In this document: one piece after another, positions 16,440-33,000 of the stretch
How positions within the stretch are numbered: the stretch's first letter is position 1
Layout of the letters: every line of letters starts with the position of its first letter
Assembly (NCBI GenBank): GCA_943735955.1
Contig: CALSEQ010000033.1
Coordinates: forward strand, 62,001 to 126,000
DNA from: Piscicola geometra
Lineage: Eukaryota > Annelida > Clitellata > Hirudinida > Piscicolidae
DNA length: 64,000 bases
Reading direction: 5' to 3'
Notes under the pieces: generated by a model
Database searches by the model: none
What the model saw: only the letters and a program-made list of their open reading frames with translations
Told to the model about the DNA's origin: nothing
Translations under genes and position numbers: made by a program

Positions 16440-18958
16440 CTTTGCACCACCTGGCACCACTTTGCACCACCTGGCACCATCTGGCACCACTTGCACCACT
16501 TTGCACTACTTTGCACCACCTGGCACCACTTTGCACCACCTGGCACCACTTGCACCACTTTGCACCACCTGGCACCACTTGCATCACCAGGCACCACCTG
16601 GCACCACTTACACTACCTGGCACCACTTGCACCACTTTGCACCACCTGGCACCACTTGCACCACTTTGCACCACCTGGCACCACTTGCACCACTTTGCAC
16701 CACTTTGCAATACCTGGCACCACTTTGCACCACCTGGCACCACCTGGCACCACTCGCACCACTTTGCACCACTTTGCACCACTTTGCACCATCTGGCACC
16801 ACTTTGCACCACCTGGCACTACCTGGCACCACTTTGCACCACCTGGCACCACTTGCACCACTTTGCACCACCTGGCACCACTTTGCACCACTTTGCACCA
16901 CCTGGCACCACTTTGCACCACTTTGCACCACCTGGCACCACTTTGCATCACCAGGCACCACCTGGCACCACTTGCACCACCTGGCACCACCTGGCACCAC
17001 TTGCACCACTTTGCACCACCTTGCACCACCTGGCACCACCTGGCACCACTTGCACCACTTTGCACCACTTTGCACCACCTGGCACTACCTGGCACCACTT
17101 TGCACCACTTTGCACCACCTGGCACCACTTTGCACCACTTTGCACCACCTGGCACCACCTGGCACCACCTGGCACCACTTGCACCACTTTGCACCACTTT
17201 GCAATACCTGGCACCACTTTGCACCACCTGGCACCACTTTGCACCACCTGGCACCACTTTGCACCACTTTGCACCACCTGGCACCAATTTGCACCACCTG
17301 GCACCACCTGGCACCACTTTGCACCACTTTGCACCACCTGAAACCACCTGGCACCACATGGCACCACTTGCACCACTTCGCACCACTTTGCACCACTTCG
17401 CACCACTTTGCACCACCTGGCACCACTTTGCACCACCTGGCACCACCTGGCACCACTTGCACCACTTTGCAATACCTGGCACCACTTTGCACCACCTGAC
17501 ATCACTTTGCACCACCTGGCACCACTTTGCACCACTTTGCACCACCTGGCACCACTTTGCACCACTTTGCACCACCTGGCACCACTTGCACCACTTTGCA
17601 CCACCTGGCACCACTTTGCATCACCAGGCACCACCTGGCACCACTTACACCACCTGGCACCACTTGCACCACTTTGCACCACCTGGCACCACCTGGCACC
17701 ACCTGGCACCACTTGCACCACTTTGCACCACCTGGCACCACTTTGCACCACCTGGCACCACTTTGCACCACCTGGCACCACCTGGCACCACTTTGCACCA
17801 CTTTGCACCACCTGGCACCACCTGGCACCACCTGGCACCACTTGCACCACTTTGCACCACTTTGCACCACCTGGCACCACTTTGCACCACCTGGCACCAC
17901 TTTGCACCACCTGGCACCACTTTGCACCACTTTGCACCACCTGGCACCACCTGGCACCACCTGGCACCACTTTGCACCACTTTGCACCACCTGGCACCAC
18001 CTGGCACCACTTGCACCACTTTGCACCACCTGGCACCACTTTGCACCACCTGGCACCCCCTGGCACCACTTGCACCACTTTGCACCACCTGGCACCACTT
18101 GCACCACTTTGCACCACCTGGCACCACTTTGCATCACCAGGTACCACCTGGCACCACTTGCACCACCTGGCACCACCTGGCACCACTTGCACCACTTGCA
18201 CCACTTTGCACCACCTTGCACCACCTGGCACCACCTGGCACCACTTGCACCACTTTGCACCACTTTGCACCACCTGGCACCACTTTGCACCACTTTGCAC
18301 CACCTGGCACCACTTTGCACCACTTTGCACCACCTGGCACCACCTGGCACCACTTGCACCACTTTGCACCACTTTGCAATACCTGGCACCACTTTGCACC
18401 ACCTGGCACCACTTTGCACCACCTGGCACCACTTTGCACCACTTTGCACCACCTGGCACCAATTTGCACCACCTGGCACCACCTGGCACCACTTTGCACC
18501 ACTTTGCACCACCTGGCACCACCTGGCACCACATGGCACCACTTGCACCACTTCGCACCACTTTGCACCACCTGGCACCACTTTGCACCACCTGGCACCA
18601 CCTGGCACCACTTGCACCACTTTGCAATACCTGGCACCACTTTGCACCACCTGACATCACTTTGCACCACCTGGCACCACTTTGCACCACTTTGCACCAC
18701 CTGGCACCACTTTGCACCACCTGGCACCACCTGGCACCACTTGCACCACTTTGCACCACCTGGCACCACTTGCACCACTTTGCACCACCTGGCACCACTT
18801 TGCATCACCAGGCACCACCTGGCACCATTCACACCACCTGGCACCACTTGCACCACTTTGCACCACCTGGCACCACCTGGCACCACCTGGCACCACTTGC
18901 ACCACTTTGCACCACCTGGCACCACTTTGCACCACCTGGCACCACTTTGCATCACCAG
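16440..18958. repeat. Higher-order block with copy at 24,040-26,558
   Basis: An offset of 7,600 bp aligns this block for about 2.5 kb. A distinctive doublet of CACCACTTCG separated by one CACCACTTTG occurs at 17,373-17,400 and 24,973-25,000, and AAACCACCTGG occurs at 17,341 and 24,941. Identity ends at 18,958/26,558, where CATCACCAGG is replaced by CATCACCTGG. To the left the match continues toward 14.6/22.0 kb, but copy two is broken by many single-base indels. Confidence 0.8.
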
Positions 18959-20862
18959 GTACCACCTGGCACCACTTGCACCACCTAGCACCACCTGGCA
19001 CCACTTGCACCACTTTGCACCACCTTGCACCACCTGGCACCACCTGGCACCACTTGCACCACTTTGCACCACTTTGCACCACCTGGCACCACTTTGCACC
19101 ACTTTGCACCACCTGGCACCACTTTGCACCACTTTGCACCACCTGGCACCACCTGGCACCACTTGCACCACTTTGCACCACTTTGCAATACCTGGCACCA
19201 CTTTGCACCACCTGGCACCACTTTGCACCACCTGGCACCACTTTGCACCACTTTGCACCACCTGGCACCACTTTGCACCACCTAGCACCACCTGGCACCA
19301 CTTGCACCACCTGGCACCACTTGCACCACTTTGCACCACCTTGCACCACCTGGCACCACCTGGCACCACTTGCACCACTTTGCACCACTTTGCACCACTT
19401 TGCACCACCTGGCACCACTTTGCACCACTTTGCACCACCTGGCACCACATGGCACCACTTGCACCACTTTGCACCACTTTGCAATACCTGGCACCACTTT
19501 GCACCACCTGGCACCACTTTGCACCACCTGGCACCACTATGCACCACTTTGCACCACCTGGCACCACTTTGCACCACCTAGCACCACCTGGCACCACTTG
19601 CACCACCTGGCACCACTTGCACCACTTTGCACCACCTTGCACCACCTGGCACCACCTGGCACCACTTGCACCACTTTGCACCACTTTGCACCACCTGGCA
19701 CCACTTTGCACCACTTTGCACCACCTGGCACCACTTTGCACCACTTTGCATCACCAGGTACCACCTGGCACCACTTGCACCACCTGGCACCACCTGGCAC
19801 CACTTGCACCACTTTGCACCACCTTGCACCACCTGGCACCACCTGGCACCACTTGCACCACTTTGCACCACTTTGCACCACCTGGCACCACTTTGCACCA
19901 CTTTGCACCACCTGGCACCACTTTGCACCACTTTGCACCACCTGGCACCACCTGGCACCACTTTGCACCACTTTGCACCACCTGGCACCACTTTGCACCA
20001 CTTTGCACCACTTTCACCACTTTGCACCACCTGGCACCACTTTGCACCACTTTGCACCACTTTGCACCACTTTGCACCACCTGGCACCACCTGGCACTAC
20101 CTGGCACCACTTTGCACCACTTTGCACCACCTGGCACCACTTGCACCACTTTGCACCACCTGGCACCACTTTGCACCACTTTGCACCACCTGGCACCACT
20201 TGCACCACTTTGCACCACCTGGTACCACTTTCACTACTTTGCACCACCTGGCACCACTTTGCATCACCAGGCACCACCTGGCACCACTTGCACCACCTGG
20301 CACCACCTGGCACCACTTGCACCACTTTGCACCACCTTGCACCACTTTGCACCACCTGGCACCACTTTGCACCACCTGGCACCACTTTGCACCACTTTGC
20401 ACCACCTGGCACCACTTTGCACCACCTGGCACCACTTGCACCACTTGCACCACTTTGCACCACCTGGCACCACATGGCACCACTTGCACCACTTCGCACC
20501 ACTTTGCACCACCTGGCACCACTTTGCACCACCTGGCACCACCTGGCACCACTTGCACCACTTTGCAATACCTGGCACCACTTTGCACCACCTGACATCA
20601 CTTTGCACCACCTGGCACCACTTTGCACCACTTTGCACCACCTGGCACCACTTTGCACCACCTGGCACCACCTGGCACCACTTGCACCACTTTGCACCAC
20701 CTGGCACCACTTGCACCACTTTGCACCACCTGGCACCACTTTGCATCACCAGGCACCACCTGGCACCATTTACACCACCTGGCACCACTTGCACCACTTT
20801 GCACCACCTGGCACCACCTGGCACCACCTGGCACCACTTGCACCACTTTGCACCACCTGGCA

Positions 20863-23800
20863 CCACTTTTGCACCACCTGGCACCACTTTGCACCACCTG
20901 GCACCACCTGGCACCACTTTGCACCACTTTGCACCACCTGGCACCACCTGGCACCACCTGGCACCACTTGCACCACTTTGCACCACTTTGCACCACCTGG
21001 CACCACTTTGCACCACCTGGCACCACTTTGCACCACCTGGCACCACTTTGCACCACTTTGCACCACCTGGCACCACCTGGCACCACTTTGCACCACTTTG
21101 CACCACCTGGCACCACCTGGCACCACTTGCACCACTTTGCACCACCTGGCACCACTTTGCACCACCTGGCACCCCCTGGCACCACTTGCACCACTTTGCA
21201 CCACTTTGCACCACCTGGCACCACTTGCACCACTTTGCACCACCTGGCACCACTTTGCACCACTTTGCACCACCTGGCACCACTTGCACCACTTTGCACC
21301 ACCTGGCACCACTTGCACCACTTTGCACCACCTGGCACCACTTTGCACCACCTGGCACCACCTGGCACCACTTTGCACCACTTTGCACCACCTGGCACCA
21401 CTTGCACCACTTTGCACCACCTGGCACCACTTGCACCACTTTGCACCACCTGGCACCACTTTGCACCACCTGGCACCACCTGGCACTACCTGGCACCACT
21501 TTGCACCACTTTGCACCACCTGGCACCACTTGCACCACTTTGCACCACCTGGCACCACTTTGCACCACTTTGCACCACCTGGCACCACTTGCACCACTTT
21601 GCACCACCTGGTACCACTTTCACTACTTTGCACCACCTGGCACCACTTTGCATCACCAGGCACCACCTGGCACCACTTGCACCACCTGGCACCACCTGGC
21701 ACCACTTGCACCACTTTGCACCACCTTGCACCACTTTGCACCACCTGGCACCACTTTGCACCTGGCACCACTCCACTTTGCACCACTTTGCACCACCTGG
21801 CACCACTTTGCACCACCTGGCACCACTTGCACCACTTGCACCACTTGCACCACCTGGCACCACATGGCACCACTTGCACCACTTCGCACCACTTTGCACC
21901 ACCTGGCACCACTTTGCACCACCTGGCACCACCTGGCACCACTTGCACCACTTTGCAATACCTGGCACCACTTTGCACCACCTGACATCACTTTGCACCA
22001 CCTGGCACCACTTTGCACCACTTTGCACCACCTGGCACCACTTTGCACCACCTGGCACCACCTGGCACCACTTGCACCACTTTGCACCACCTGGCACCAC
22101 TTGCACCACTTTGCACCACCTGGCACCACTTTGCATCACCAGGCACCACCTGGCACCATTTACACCACCTGGCACCACTTGCACCACTTTGCACCACCTG
22201 GCACCACTGGCACCACCTGGCACCACTTGCACCACTTTGCACCACCTGGCACCACTTTGCACCACCTGGCACCACTTTGCACCACCTGGCACCACCTGGC
22301 ACCACTTTGCACCACTTTGCACCACCTGGCACCACCTGGCAACCACCTGGCACCACTTGCACCACTTTGCACCACTTTGCCACCACCTGGCACCCACTTT
22401 GCACCACCTGGCACCACTTTGCACCACCTGGCACCACTTTGCACCACTTTGCACCACCTGGCAACCACCTGCACCACTTCTGCACCACTTTGCACCACCT
22501 GGCACCACCTGGCACCACTTGCACCACTTTGCACCACCTGGCACCACTTTGCACCACCTGGCACCCCCTGGCACCACTTGCACCACTTTGCACCACTTTG
22601 CACCACCTGGCACCACTTGCACCACTTTGCACCACCTGGCACCACTTTGCACCACTTTGCACCACCTGGCACCACTTGCACCACTTTGCACCACCTGGCA
22701 CCACTTGCACCACTTTGACCACCTGGCACCACTTTGCACCACCTGGCACCACCTGGCACCACCTGGCACCACTTGCACCACTTTGCACCACCTGGCACCA
22801 CCTGGCACCACTTGCACCACTTTGCACCACCTGCACCACTTTGCACCACCTGGCACCCTGGCACCACTTGCACCACTTTGCACCACTTTGCACCACCTGG
22901 CACCACTTGCACCACTTTGCACCACCTGGCACCACTTTGCACCACTTTGCACCACCTGGCACCACTTGCACCACTTTGCACCACCTGGCACCACTTGCAC
23001 CACTTTGCACCACCTGGCACCACTTTGCATCACCAGGTACCACCTGGCACCACTTTGCACTACTTTGCACCACCTGGCACCCACTTTGCACCACCTGGCA
23101 CCACCTGGCACCACTTGCACCACTTTGCACTACTTTGCACCACCTGGCACCACTTTGCACCACCTGGCACCACTTGCACCACTTTGCACCACCTGGCACC
23201 ACTTGCATCACCAGGCACCACCTGGCACCACTTACACTACCTGGCACCACTTGCACCACTTTGCACCACCTGGCACCACTTGCACCACTTTGCACACCTG
23301 GCACCACTTGCACCACTTTGCACCACTTTGCAATACCTGGCACCACTTTGCAACCACCTGGCACCACCTGGCACCACTCGCACCACTTTGCACCACTTTG
23401 CACCACTTTGCACCACCTGCACCACTTTGCACCACTGGCACTACCTGGCACCACTTTGCACCACCTGGCACCACTTGCACCACTTTGCACCACCTGGCAC
23501 CACTTTGCACCACTTTGCACCACCTGGCACCACTTTGCACCACTTTGCACCACCTGGCACCACTTTGCATCACCAGGCACCACCTGGCACCACTTGCACC
23601 ACCTGGCACCACCTGGCACCACTTTGCACCACTTTGCACCACCTGGCACCACTTTGCACCACCTGGCACCACTTTGCACCACCTGGCACCACTTTGCACC
23701 ACTTTGCACCACCTGGCACCACCTGGCACCACCTGGCACCACTTTGCACCACTTTGCACCACCTGGCACCACCTGGCACCACTTGCACCACTTTGCACCA

Positions 23801-24045
23801 CCTGGCACCACTTTGCACCACCTGGCACCCCCTGGCAACCACTTGCTCCACTTTGCACCACTTTGCACCACCTGGCAACCACTTGCACCACTTTGCACCA
23901 CCTGGCACCACTTTGCACCACTTTGCACCACCTGTCACCACTTGCACCACTTTGCACCACCTGGCACCACTTGCACCACTTTGCACCACCTGGCACCACT
24001 TTGCATCACCAGGTACCACCTGGCACCACTTTGCACTACATTTGC
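20863..24045. repeat. Indel-rich patch inside the satellite
   Basis: Elsewhere the array is made of clean 9- or 10-bp units. Here many units are broken by single-base gains or losses: TTTTGCACC at 20,868, GCACCTGGCACCACTCC near 21,757, CACCACTGGCACC at 22,203, GGCAACCACC at 22,339, TTGCCACC at 22,378, GGCACCCAC near 22,391, CTTCTGCACC near 22,468, TTTGACCACC at 22,715, CACACCTGG at 23,292, TTGCTCC near 23,845 and CTACATTTGC at 24,036. The homologous block 7.6 kb upstream is clean. A local consensus or assembly error is more likely than biology, so repeat structure and reading frames in this patch should not be trusted. Confidence 0.7.
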
Positions 24046-27000
24046 ACCACCTGGCACCACTTTGCACCACCTGGCACCATCTGGCACCACTTGCACCACT
24101 TTGCACTACTTTGCACCACCTGGCACCACTTTGCACCACCTGGCACCACTTGCACCACTTTGCACCACCTGGCACCACTTGCATCACCAGGCACCACCTG
24201 GCACCACTTACACTACCTGGCACCACTTGCACCACTTTGCACCACCTGGCACCACTTGCACCACTTTGCACCACCTGGCACCACTTGCACCACTTTGCAC
24301 CACTTTGCAATACCTGGCACCACTTTGCACCACCTGGCACCACCTGGCACCACTCGCACCACTTTGCACCACTTTGCACCACTTTGCACCATCTGGCACC
24401 ACTTTGCACCACCTGGCACTACCTGGCACCACTTTGCACCACCTGGCACCACTTGCACCACTTTGCACCACCTGGCACCACTTTGCACCACTTTGCACCA
24501 CCTGGCACCACTTTGCACCACTTTGCACCACCTGGCACCACTTTGCATCACCAGGCACCACCTGGCACCACTTGCACCACCTGGCACCACCTGGCACCAC
24601 TTGCACCACTTTGCACCACCTTGCACCACCTGGCACCACCTGGCACCACTTGCACCACTTTGCACCACTTTGCACCACCTGGCACTACCTGGCACCACTT
24701 TGCACCACTTTGCACCACCTGGCACCACTTTGCACCACTTTGCACCACCTGGCACCACCTGGCACCACCTGGCACCACTTGCACCACTTTGCACCACTTT
24801 GCAATACCTGGCACCACTTTGCACCACCTGGCACCACTTTGCACCACCTGGCACCACTTTGCACCACTTTGCACCACCTGGCACCAATTTGCACCACCTG
24901 GCACCACCTGGCACCACTTTGCACCACTTTGCACCACCTGAAACCACCTGGCACCACATGGCACCACTTGCACCACTTCGCACCACTTTGCACCACTTCG
25001 CACCACTTTGCACCACCTGGCACCACTTTGCACCACCTGGCACCACCTGGCACCACTTGCACCACTTTGCAATACCTGGCACCACTTTGCACCACCTGAC
25101 ATCACTTTGCACCACCTGGCACCACTTTGCACCACTTTGCACCACCTGGCACCACTTTGCACCACTTTGCACCACCTGGCACCACTTGCACCACTTTGCA
25201 CCACCTGGCACCACTTTGCATCACCAGGCACCACCTGGCACCACTTACACCACCTGGCACCACTTGCACCACTTTGCACCACCTGGCACCACCTGGCACC
25301 ACCTGGCACCACTTGCACCACTTTGCACCACCTGGCACCACTTTGCACCACCTGGCACCACTTTGCACCACCTGGCACCACCTGGCACCACTTTGCACCA
25401 CTTTGCACCACCTGGCACCACCTGGCACCACCTGGCACCACTTGCACCACTTTGCACCACTTTGCACCACCTGGCACCACTTTGCACCACCTGGCACCAC
25501 TTTGCACCACCTGGCACCACTTTGCACCACTTTGCACCACCTGGCACCACCTGGCACCACCTGGCACCACTTTGCACCACTTTGCACCACCTGGCACCAC
25601 CTGGCACCACTTGCACCACTTTGCACCACCTGGCACCACTTTGCACCACCTGGCACCCCCTGGCACCACTTGCACCACTTTGCACCACCTGGCACCACTT
25701 GCACCACTTTGCACCACCTGGCACCACTTTGCATCACCAGGTACCACCTGGCACCACTTGCACCACCTGGCACCACCTGGCACCACTTGCACCACTTGCA
25801 CCACTTTGCACCACCTTGCACCACCTGGCACCACCTGGCACCACTTGCACCACTTTGCACCACTTTGCACCACCTGGCACCACTTTGCACCACTTTGCAC
25901 CACCTGGCACCACTTTGCACCACTTTGCACCACCTGGCACCACCTGGCACCACTTGCACCACTTTGCACCACTTTGCAATACCTGGCACCACTTTGCACC
26001 ACCTGGCACCACTTTGCACCACCTGGCACCACTTTGCACCACTTTGCACCACCTGGCACCAATTTGCACCACCTGGCACCACCTGGCACCACTTTGCACC
26101 ACTTTGCACCACCTGGCACCACCTGGCACCACATGGCACCACTTGCACCACTTCGCACCACTTTGCACCACCTGGCACCACTTTGCACCACCTGGCACCA
26201 CCTGGCACCACTTGCACCACTTTGCAATACCTGGCACCACTTTGCACCACCTGACATCACTTTGCACCACCTGGCACCACTTTGCACCACTTTGCACCAC
26301 CTGGCACCACTTTGCACCACCTGGCACCACCTGGCACCACTTGCACCACTTTGCACCACCTGGCACCACTTGCACCACTTTGCACCACCTGGCACCACTT
26401 TGCATCACCAGGCACCACCTGGCACCATTCACACCACCTGGCACCACTTGCACCACTTTGCACCACCTGGCACCACCTGGCACCACCTGGCACCACTTGC
26501 ACCACTTTGCACCACCTGGCACCACTTTGCACCACCTGGCACCACTTTGCATCACCTGGCACCACCTGGCACCACTTTGCACCACTTTGCACCACCTGGC
26601 ACCACCTGGCACCACCTGGCACCACTTGCACCACTTTGCACCACTTTGCACCACCTGGCACCACTTTGCACCACCTGGCACCACTTTGCACCACCTGGCA
26701 CCACTTTGCACCACTTTGCACCACCTGGCACCACCTGGCACCACCTGGCACCACTTTGCACCACTTTGCACCACCTGGCACCACCTGGCACCACTTGCAC
26801 CACTTTGCACCACCTGGCACCACTTTGCACCACCTGGCACCCCCTGGCACCACTTGCACCACTTTGCACCACTTTGCACCACCTGGCACCACTTGCACCA
26901 CTTTGCACCACCTGGCACCACTTTGCACCACTTTGCACCACCTGGCACCACTTGCACCACTTTGCACCACCTGGCACCACTTGCACCACTTTGCACCACC

Positions 27001-30000
27001 TGGCACCACTTTGCATCACCAGGTACCACCTGGCACCACTTGCACCACCTAGCACCACCTGGCACCACTTGCACCACTTTGCACCACCTTGCACCACCTG
27101 GCACCACCTGGCACCACTTGCACCACTTTGCACCACTTTGCACCACCTGGCACCACTTTGCACCACTTTGCACCACCTGGCACCACTTTGCACCACTTTG
27201 CACCACCTGGCACCACCTGGCACCACTTGCACCACTTTGCACCACTTTGCAATACCTGGCACCACTTTGCACCACCTGGCACCACTTTGCACCACCTGGC
27301 ACCACTTTGCACCACTTTGCACCACCTGGCACCACTTTGCACCACCTAGCACCACCTGGCACCACTTGCACCACCTGGCACCACTTGCACCACTTTGCAC
27401 CACCTTGCACCACCTGGCACCACCTGGCACCACTTGCACCACTTTGCACCACTTTGCACCACTTTGCACCACCTGGCACCACTTTGCACCACTTTGCACC
27501 ACCTGGCACCACATGGCACCACTTGCACCACTTTGCACCACTTTGCAATACCTGGCACCACTTTGCACCACCTGGCACCACTTTGCACCACCTGGCACCA
27601 CTATGCACCACTTTGCACCACCTGGCACCACTTTGCACCACCTAGCACCACCTGGCACCACTTGCACCACCTGGCACCACTTGCACCACTTTGCACCACC
27701 TTGCACCACCTGGCACCACCTGGCACCACTTGCACCACTTTGCACCACTTTGCACCACCTGGCACCACTTTGCACCACTTTGCACCACCTGGCACCACTT
27801 TGCACCACTTTGCATCACCAGGTACCACCTGGCACCACTTGCACCACCTGGCACCACCTGGCACCACTTGCACCACTTTGCACCACCTTGCACCACCTGG
27901 CACCACCTGGCACCACTTGCACCACTTTGCACCACTTTGCACCACCTGGCACCACTTTGCACCACTTTGCACCACCTGGCACCACTTTGCACCACTTTGC
28001 ACCACCTGGCACCACCTGGCACCACTTTGCACCACTTTGCACCACCTGGCACCACTTTGCACCACTTTGCACCACTTTCACCACTTTGCACCACCTGGCA
28101 CCACTTTGCACCACTTTGCACCACCTGGCACCACTTGCACCACTTTGCACCACCTGGTACCACTTTCACTACTTTGCACCACCTGGCACCACTTTGCATC
28201 ACCAGGCACCACCTGGCACCACTTGCACCACCTGGCACCACCTGGCACCACTTGCACCACTTTGCACCACCTTGCACCACTTTGCACCACCTGGCACCAC
28301 TTTGCACCACCTGGCACCACCTGGCACCACTTGCACCACTTTGCACCACTTTGCACCACCTGGCACCACTTTGCACCACTTTGCACCACCTGGCACCACT
28401 TTGCACCACTTTGCACCACCTGGCACCACCTGGCACTACCTGGCACCACTTTGCACCACTTTGCACCACCTGGCACCACTTGCACCACTTTGCACCACCT
28501 GGCACCACTTTGCACCACTTTGCACCACCTGGCACCACTTGCACCACTTTGCACCACCTGGTACCACTTTCACTACTTTGCACCACCTGGCACCACTTTG
28601 CATCACCAGGCACCACCTGGCACCACTTGCACCACCTGGCACCACCTGGCACCACTTGCACCACTTTGCACCACCTTGCACCACTTTGCACCACCTGGCA
28701 CCACTTTGCACCACCTGGCACCACTTTGCACCACTTTGCACCACCTGGCACCACTTTGCACCACCTGGCACCACTTGCACCACTTGCACCACTTTGCACC
28801 ACCTGGCACCACCTGGCACCACCTGGCACCACCTGGCACCACCTGGCACCACTTGCACCACTTTGCACCACTTTGCACCACTTTGCACCACCTGGCACCA
28901 CTTTGCACCACCTGGCACCACCTGGCACCACTTTGCACCACTTTGCACCACCTGGCACCACCTGGCACCACTTGCACCACTTTGCACCACTTTGCACCAC
29001 CTGGCACCACTTTGCACCACCTGGCAACACTTTGCACCACCTGGCACCACCTGGCACCACTTTGCACCACTTTGCACCACCTGGCACCACTTTGCACCAC
29101 TTTGCACCACTTGCACCACTTTGCCCACCTGGCACCACTTTGCACCACTTTGCACCACTTTGCACCACTTTGCACCACCTGGCACCACCTGGCACTACCT
29201 GGCACCACTTTGCACCACCTGGCACCACTTGCACCACTTTGCACCACCTGGCACCACTTTGCACCACATTGCACCACCTGGCACCACTTGCACCACTTTG
29301 CACCACCTGGTACCACTTTCACCACTTTGCACCACCTGGCACCACTTTGCATCACCAGGCACCACCTGGCACCACTTGCACCACCTGGCACCACCTGGCA
29401 CCACTTGCACCACTTTGCACCACCTTGCACCACTTTGCACCACCTGGCACCACTTTGCACCACCTGGCACCACTTTGCACCACCTGGCACCACTTTGCAC
29501 CACTTTGCACCACCTGGCACCACTTGCACCACTTTGCACCACCTGGCACCACTTGCACCACTTTGCACCACCTGGCACCACTTTGCATCACCAGGTACCA
29601 CCTGGCACCACTTGCACCACCTGGCACCACCTGGCACCACTTGCACCACTTTGCACCACCTTGCACCACCTGGCACCACCTGGCACCACTTGCACCACTT
29701 TGCACCACTTTGCACCACCTGGCACCACTTTGCACCACCTGGCACCACTTTGCACCACCTGGCACCACCTGGCACCACTTGCACCACTTTGCACCACCTG
29801 GCACCACTTGCACCACTTTGCACCACCTGGCACCACTTTGCATCACCAGGCACCACCTGGCACCACTTACACCACCTGGCACCACTTGCACCACTTTGCA
29901 CCACCTGGCACCACCTGGCACCACCTGGCACCACTTGCACCACTTTGCACCACCTGGCACCACTTTGCACCACCTGGCACCACTTTGCACCACCTGGCAC

Positions 30001-33000
30001 CACCTGGCACCACTTTGCACCACTTTGCACCACCTGGCACCACCTGGCACCACCTGGCACCACTTGCACCACTTTGCACCACTTTGCACCACCTGGCACC
30101 ACTTTGCACCACCTGGCACCACTTTGCACCACCTGGCACCACTTTGCACCACTTTGCACCACCTGGCACCACCTGGCACCACCTGGCACCACTTTGCACC
30201 ACTTTGCACCACCTGGCACCACCTGGCACCACTTGCACCACTTTGCACCACCTGGCACCACTTTGCACCACCTGGCACCCCCTGGCACCACTTGCACCAC
30301 TTTGCACCACTTTGCACCACCTGGCACCACTTGCACCACTTTGCACCACCTGGCACCACTTTGCACCACTTTGCACCACCTGGCACCACTTGCACCACCT
30401 GGCACCACCTGGCACCACTTGCACCACTTTGCACCACCTTGCACCACCTGGCACCACCTGGCACCACTTGCACCACTTTGCACCACTTTGCACCACCTGG
30501 CACCACTTTGCACCACTTTGCACCACCTGGCACCACTTTGCACCACTTTGCACCACCTGGCACCACCTGGCACCACTTTGCACCACTTTGCACCACCTGG
30601 CACCACTTTGCACCACTTTGCACCACTTTCACCACTTTGCACCACCTGGCACCACTTTGCACCACTTTGCACCACTTTGCACCACTTTGCACCACCTGGC
30701 ACCACCTGGCACTACCTGGCACCACTTTGCACCACTTTGCACCACCTGGCACCACTTGCACCACTTTGCACCACCTGGCACCACTTTGCACCACTTTGCA
30801 CCACCTGGCACCACTTGCACCACTTTGCACCACCTGGTACCACTTTCACTACTTTGCACCACCTGGCACCACTTTGCATCACCAGGCACCACCTGGCACC
30901 ACTTGCACCACCTGGCACCACCTGGCACCACTTGCACCACTTTGCACCACCTTGCACCACTTTGCACCACCTGGCACCACTTTGCACCACCTGGCACCAC
31001 TTTGCACCACTTTGCACCACCTGGCACCACTTTGCACCACCTGGCACCACTTGCACCACTTGCACCACTTTGCACCACCTGGCACCACCTGGCACCACCT
31101 GGCACCACCTGGCACCACCTGGCACCACCTGGCACCACTTGCACCACTTTGCACCACTTTGCACCACTTTGCACCACCTGGCACCACTTTGCACCACCTG
31201 GCACCACCTGGCACCACTTTGCACCACTTTGCACCACCTGGCACCACCTGGCACCACTTGCACCACTTTGCACCACTTTGCACCACCTGGCACCACTTTG
31301 CACCACCTGGCAACACTTTGCACCACCTGGCACCACCTGGCACCACTTTGCACCACTTTGCACCACCTGGCACCACTTTGCACCACTTTGCACCACTTGC
31401 ACCACTTTGCCCACCTGGCACCACTTTGCACCACTTTGCACCACTTTGCACCACCTGGCACCACCTGGCACTACCTGGCACCACTTTGCACCACCTGGCA
31501 CCACTTGCACCACTTTGCACCACCTGGCACCACTTTGCACCACTTTGCACCACCTGGCACCACTTGCACCACTTTGCACCACCTGGTACCACTTTCACCA
31601 CTTTGCACCACCTGGCACCACTTTGCATCACCAGGCACCACCTGGCACCACTTGCACCACCTGGCACCACCTGGCACCACTTGCACCACTTTGCACCACC
31701 TTGCACCACTTTGCACCACCTGGCACCACTTTGCACCACCTGGCACCACTTTGCACCACCTGGCACCACTTTGCACCACTTTGCACCACCTGGCACCACT
31801 TGCACCACTTTGCACCACCTGGCACCACTTGCACCACTTTGCACCACCTGGCACCACTTTGCATCACCAGGTACCACCTGGCACCACTTGCACCACCTGG
31901 CACCACCTGGCACCACTTGCACCACTTTGCACCACCTTGCACCACCTGGCACCACCTGGCACCACTTGCACCACTTTGCACCACTTTGCACCACCTGGCA
32001 CCACTTTGCACCACCTGGCACCACTTTGCACCACCTGGCACCACCTGGCACCACTTGCACCACTTTGCACCACTTTGCACCACCTGGCACCACTTTGCAC
32101 CACCTGGCACCACTTTGCACCACCTGGCACCACCTGGCACCACTTTGCACCACTTTGCACCATCTGGCACCACCTGGCACCACCTGGCACCACTTGCACC
32201 ACTTTGCACCACTTTGCACCACCTGGCACCACTTTGCACCACCTGGCACCACTTTGCACCACCTGGCACCACTTTGCACCACTTTGCACTACCTGGCACC
32301 ACCTGGCACCACCTGGCACCACTTTGCACCACTTTGCACCACCTGGCACCACCTGGCACCACTTGCACCACTTTGCACCACCTGGCACCACTTTGCACCA
32401 CCTGGCACCCCCTGGCACCACTTGCACCACTTTGCACCACTTTGCACCACCTGGCACCACTTGCACCACTTTGCACCACCTGGCACCACTTTGCACCACT
32501 TTGCACCACCTGGCACCACTTGCACCACTTTGCACCACCTGGCACCACTTGCACCACTTTGCACCACCTGGCACCACTTTGCATCACCAGGTACCACCTG
32601 GCACCACTTGCACCACCTGGCACCACCTGGCACCACTTGCACCACTTTGCACCACCTTGCACCACCTGGCACCACCTGGCACCACTTGCACCACTTTGCA
32701 CCACTTTGCACCACCTGGCACCACTTTGCACCACATTGCACCACCTGGCACCACTTTGCACCACTTTGCACCACCTGGCACCACCTGGCACCACTTGCAC
32801 CACTTTGCACCACTTTGCAATACCTGGCACCACTTTGCACCACCTGGCACCACTTTGCACCACCTGGCACCACTATGCACCACTTTGCACCACCTGGCAC
32901 CACTTTGCACCACCTAGCACCACCTGGCACCACTTGCACCACCTGGCACCACTTGCACCACTTTGCACCACCTTGCACCACCTGGCACCACCTGGCACCA

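Noticed and set aside
6251..17341. A 3,696-codon open frame and dozens of other 60-2,800-codon frames on both strands in the satellite
   Set aside because: The unit words lack stop codons in most frames, so long frames arise automatically. They overlap on both strands, share the same low-complexity His/Pro/Thr or Val/Gly/Trp/Cys strings, and have no initiation context, domains or splice structure.
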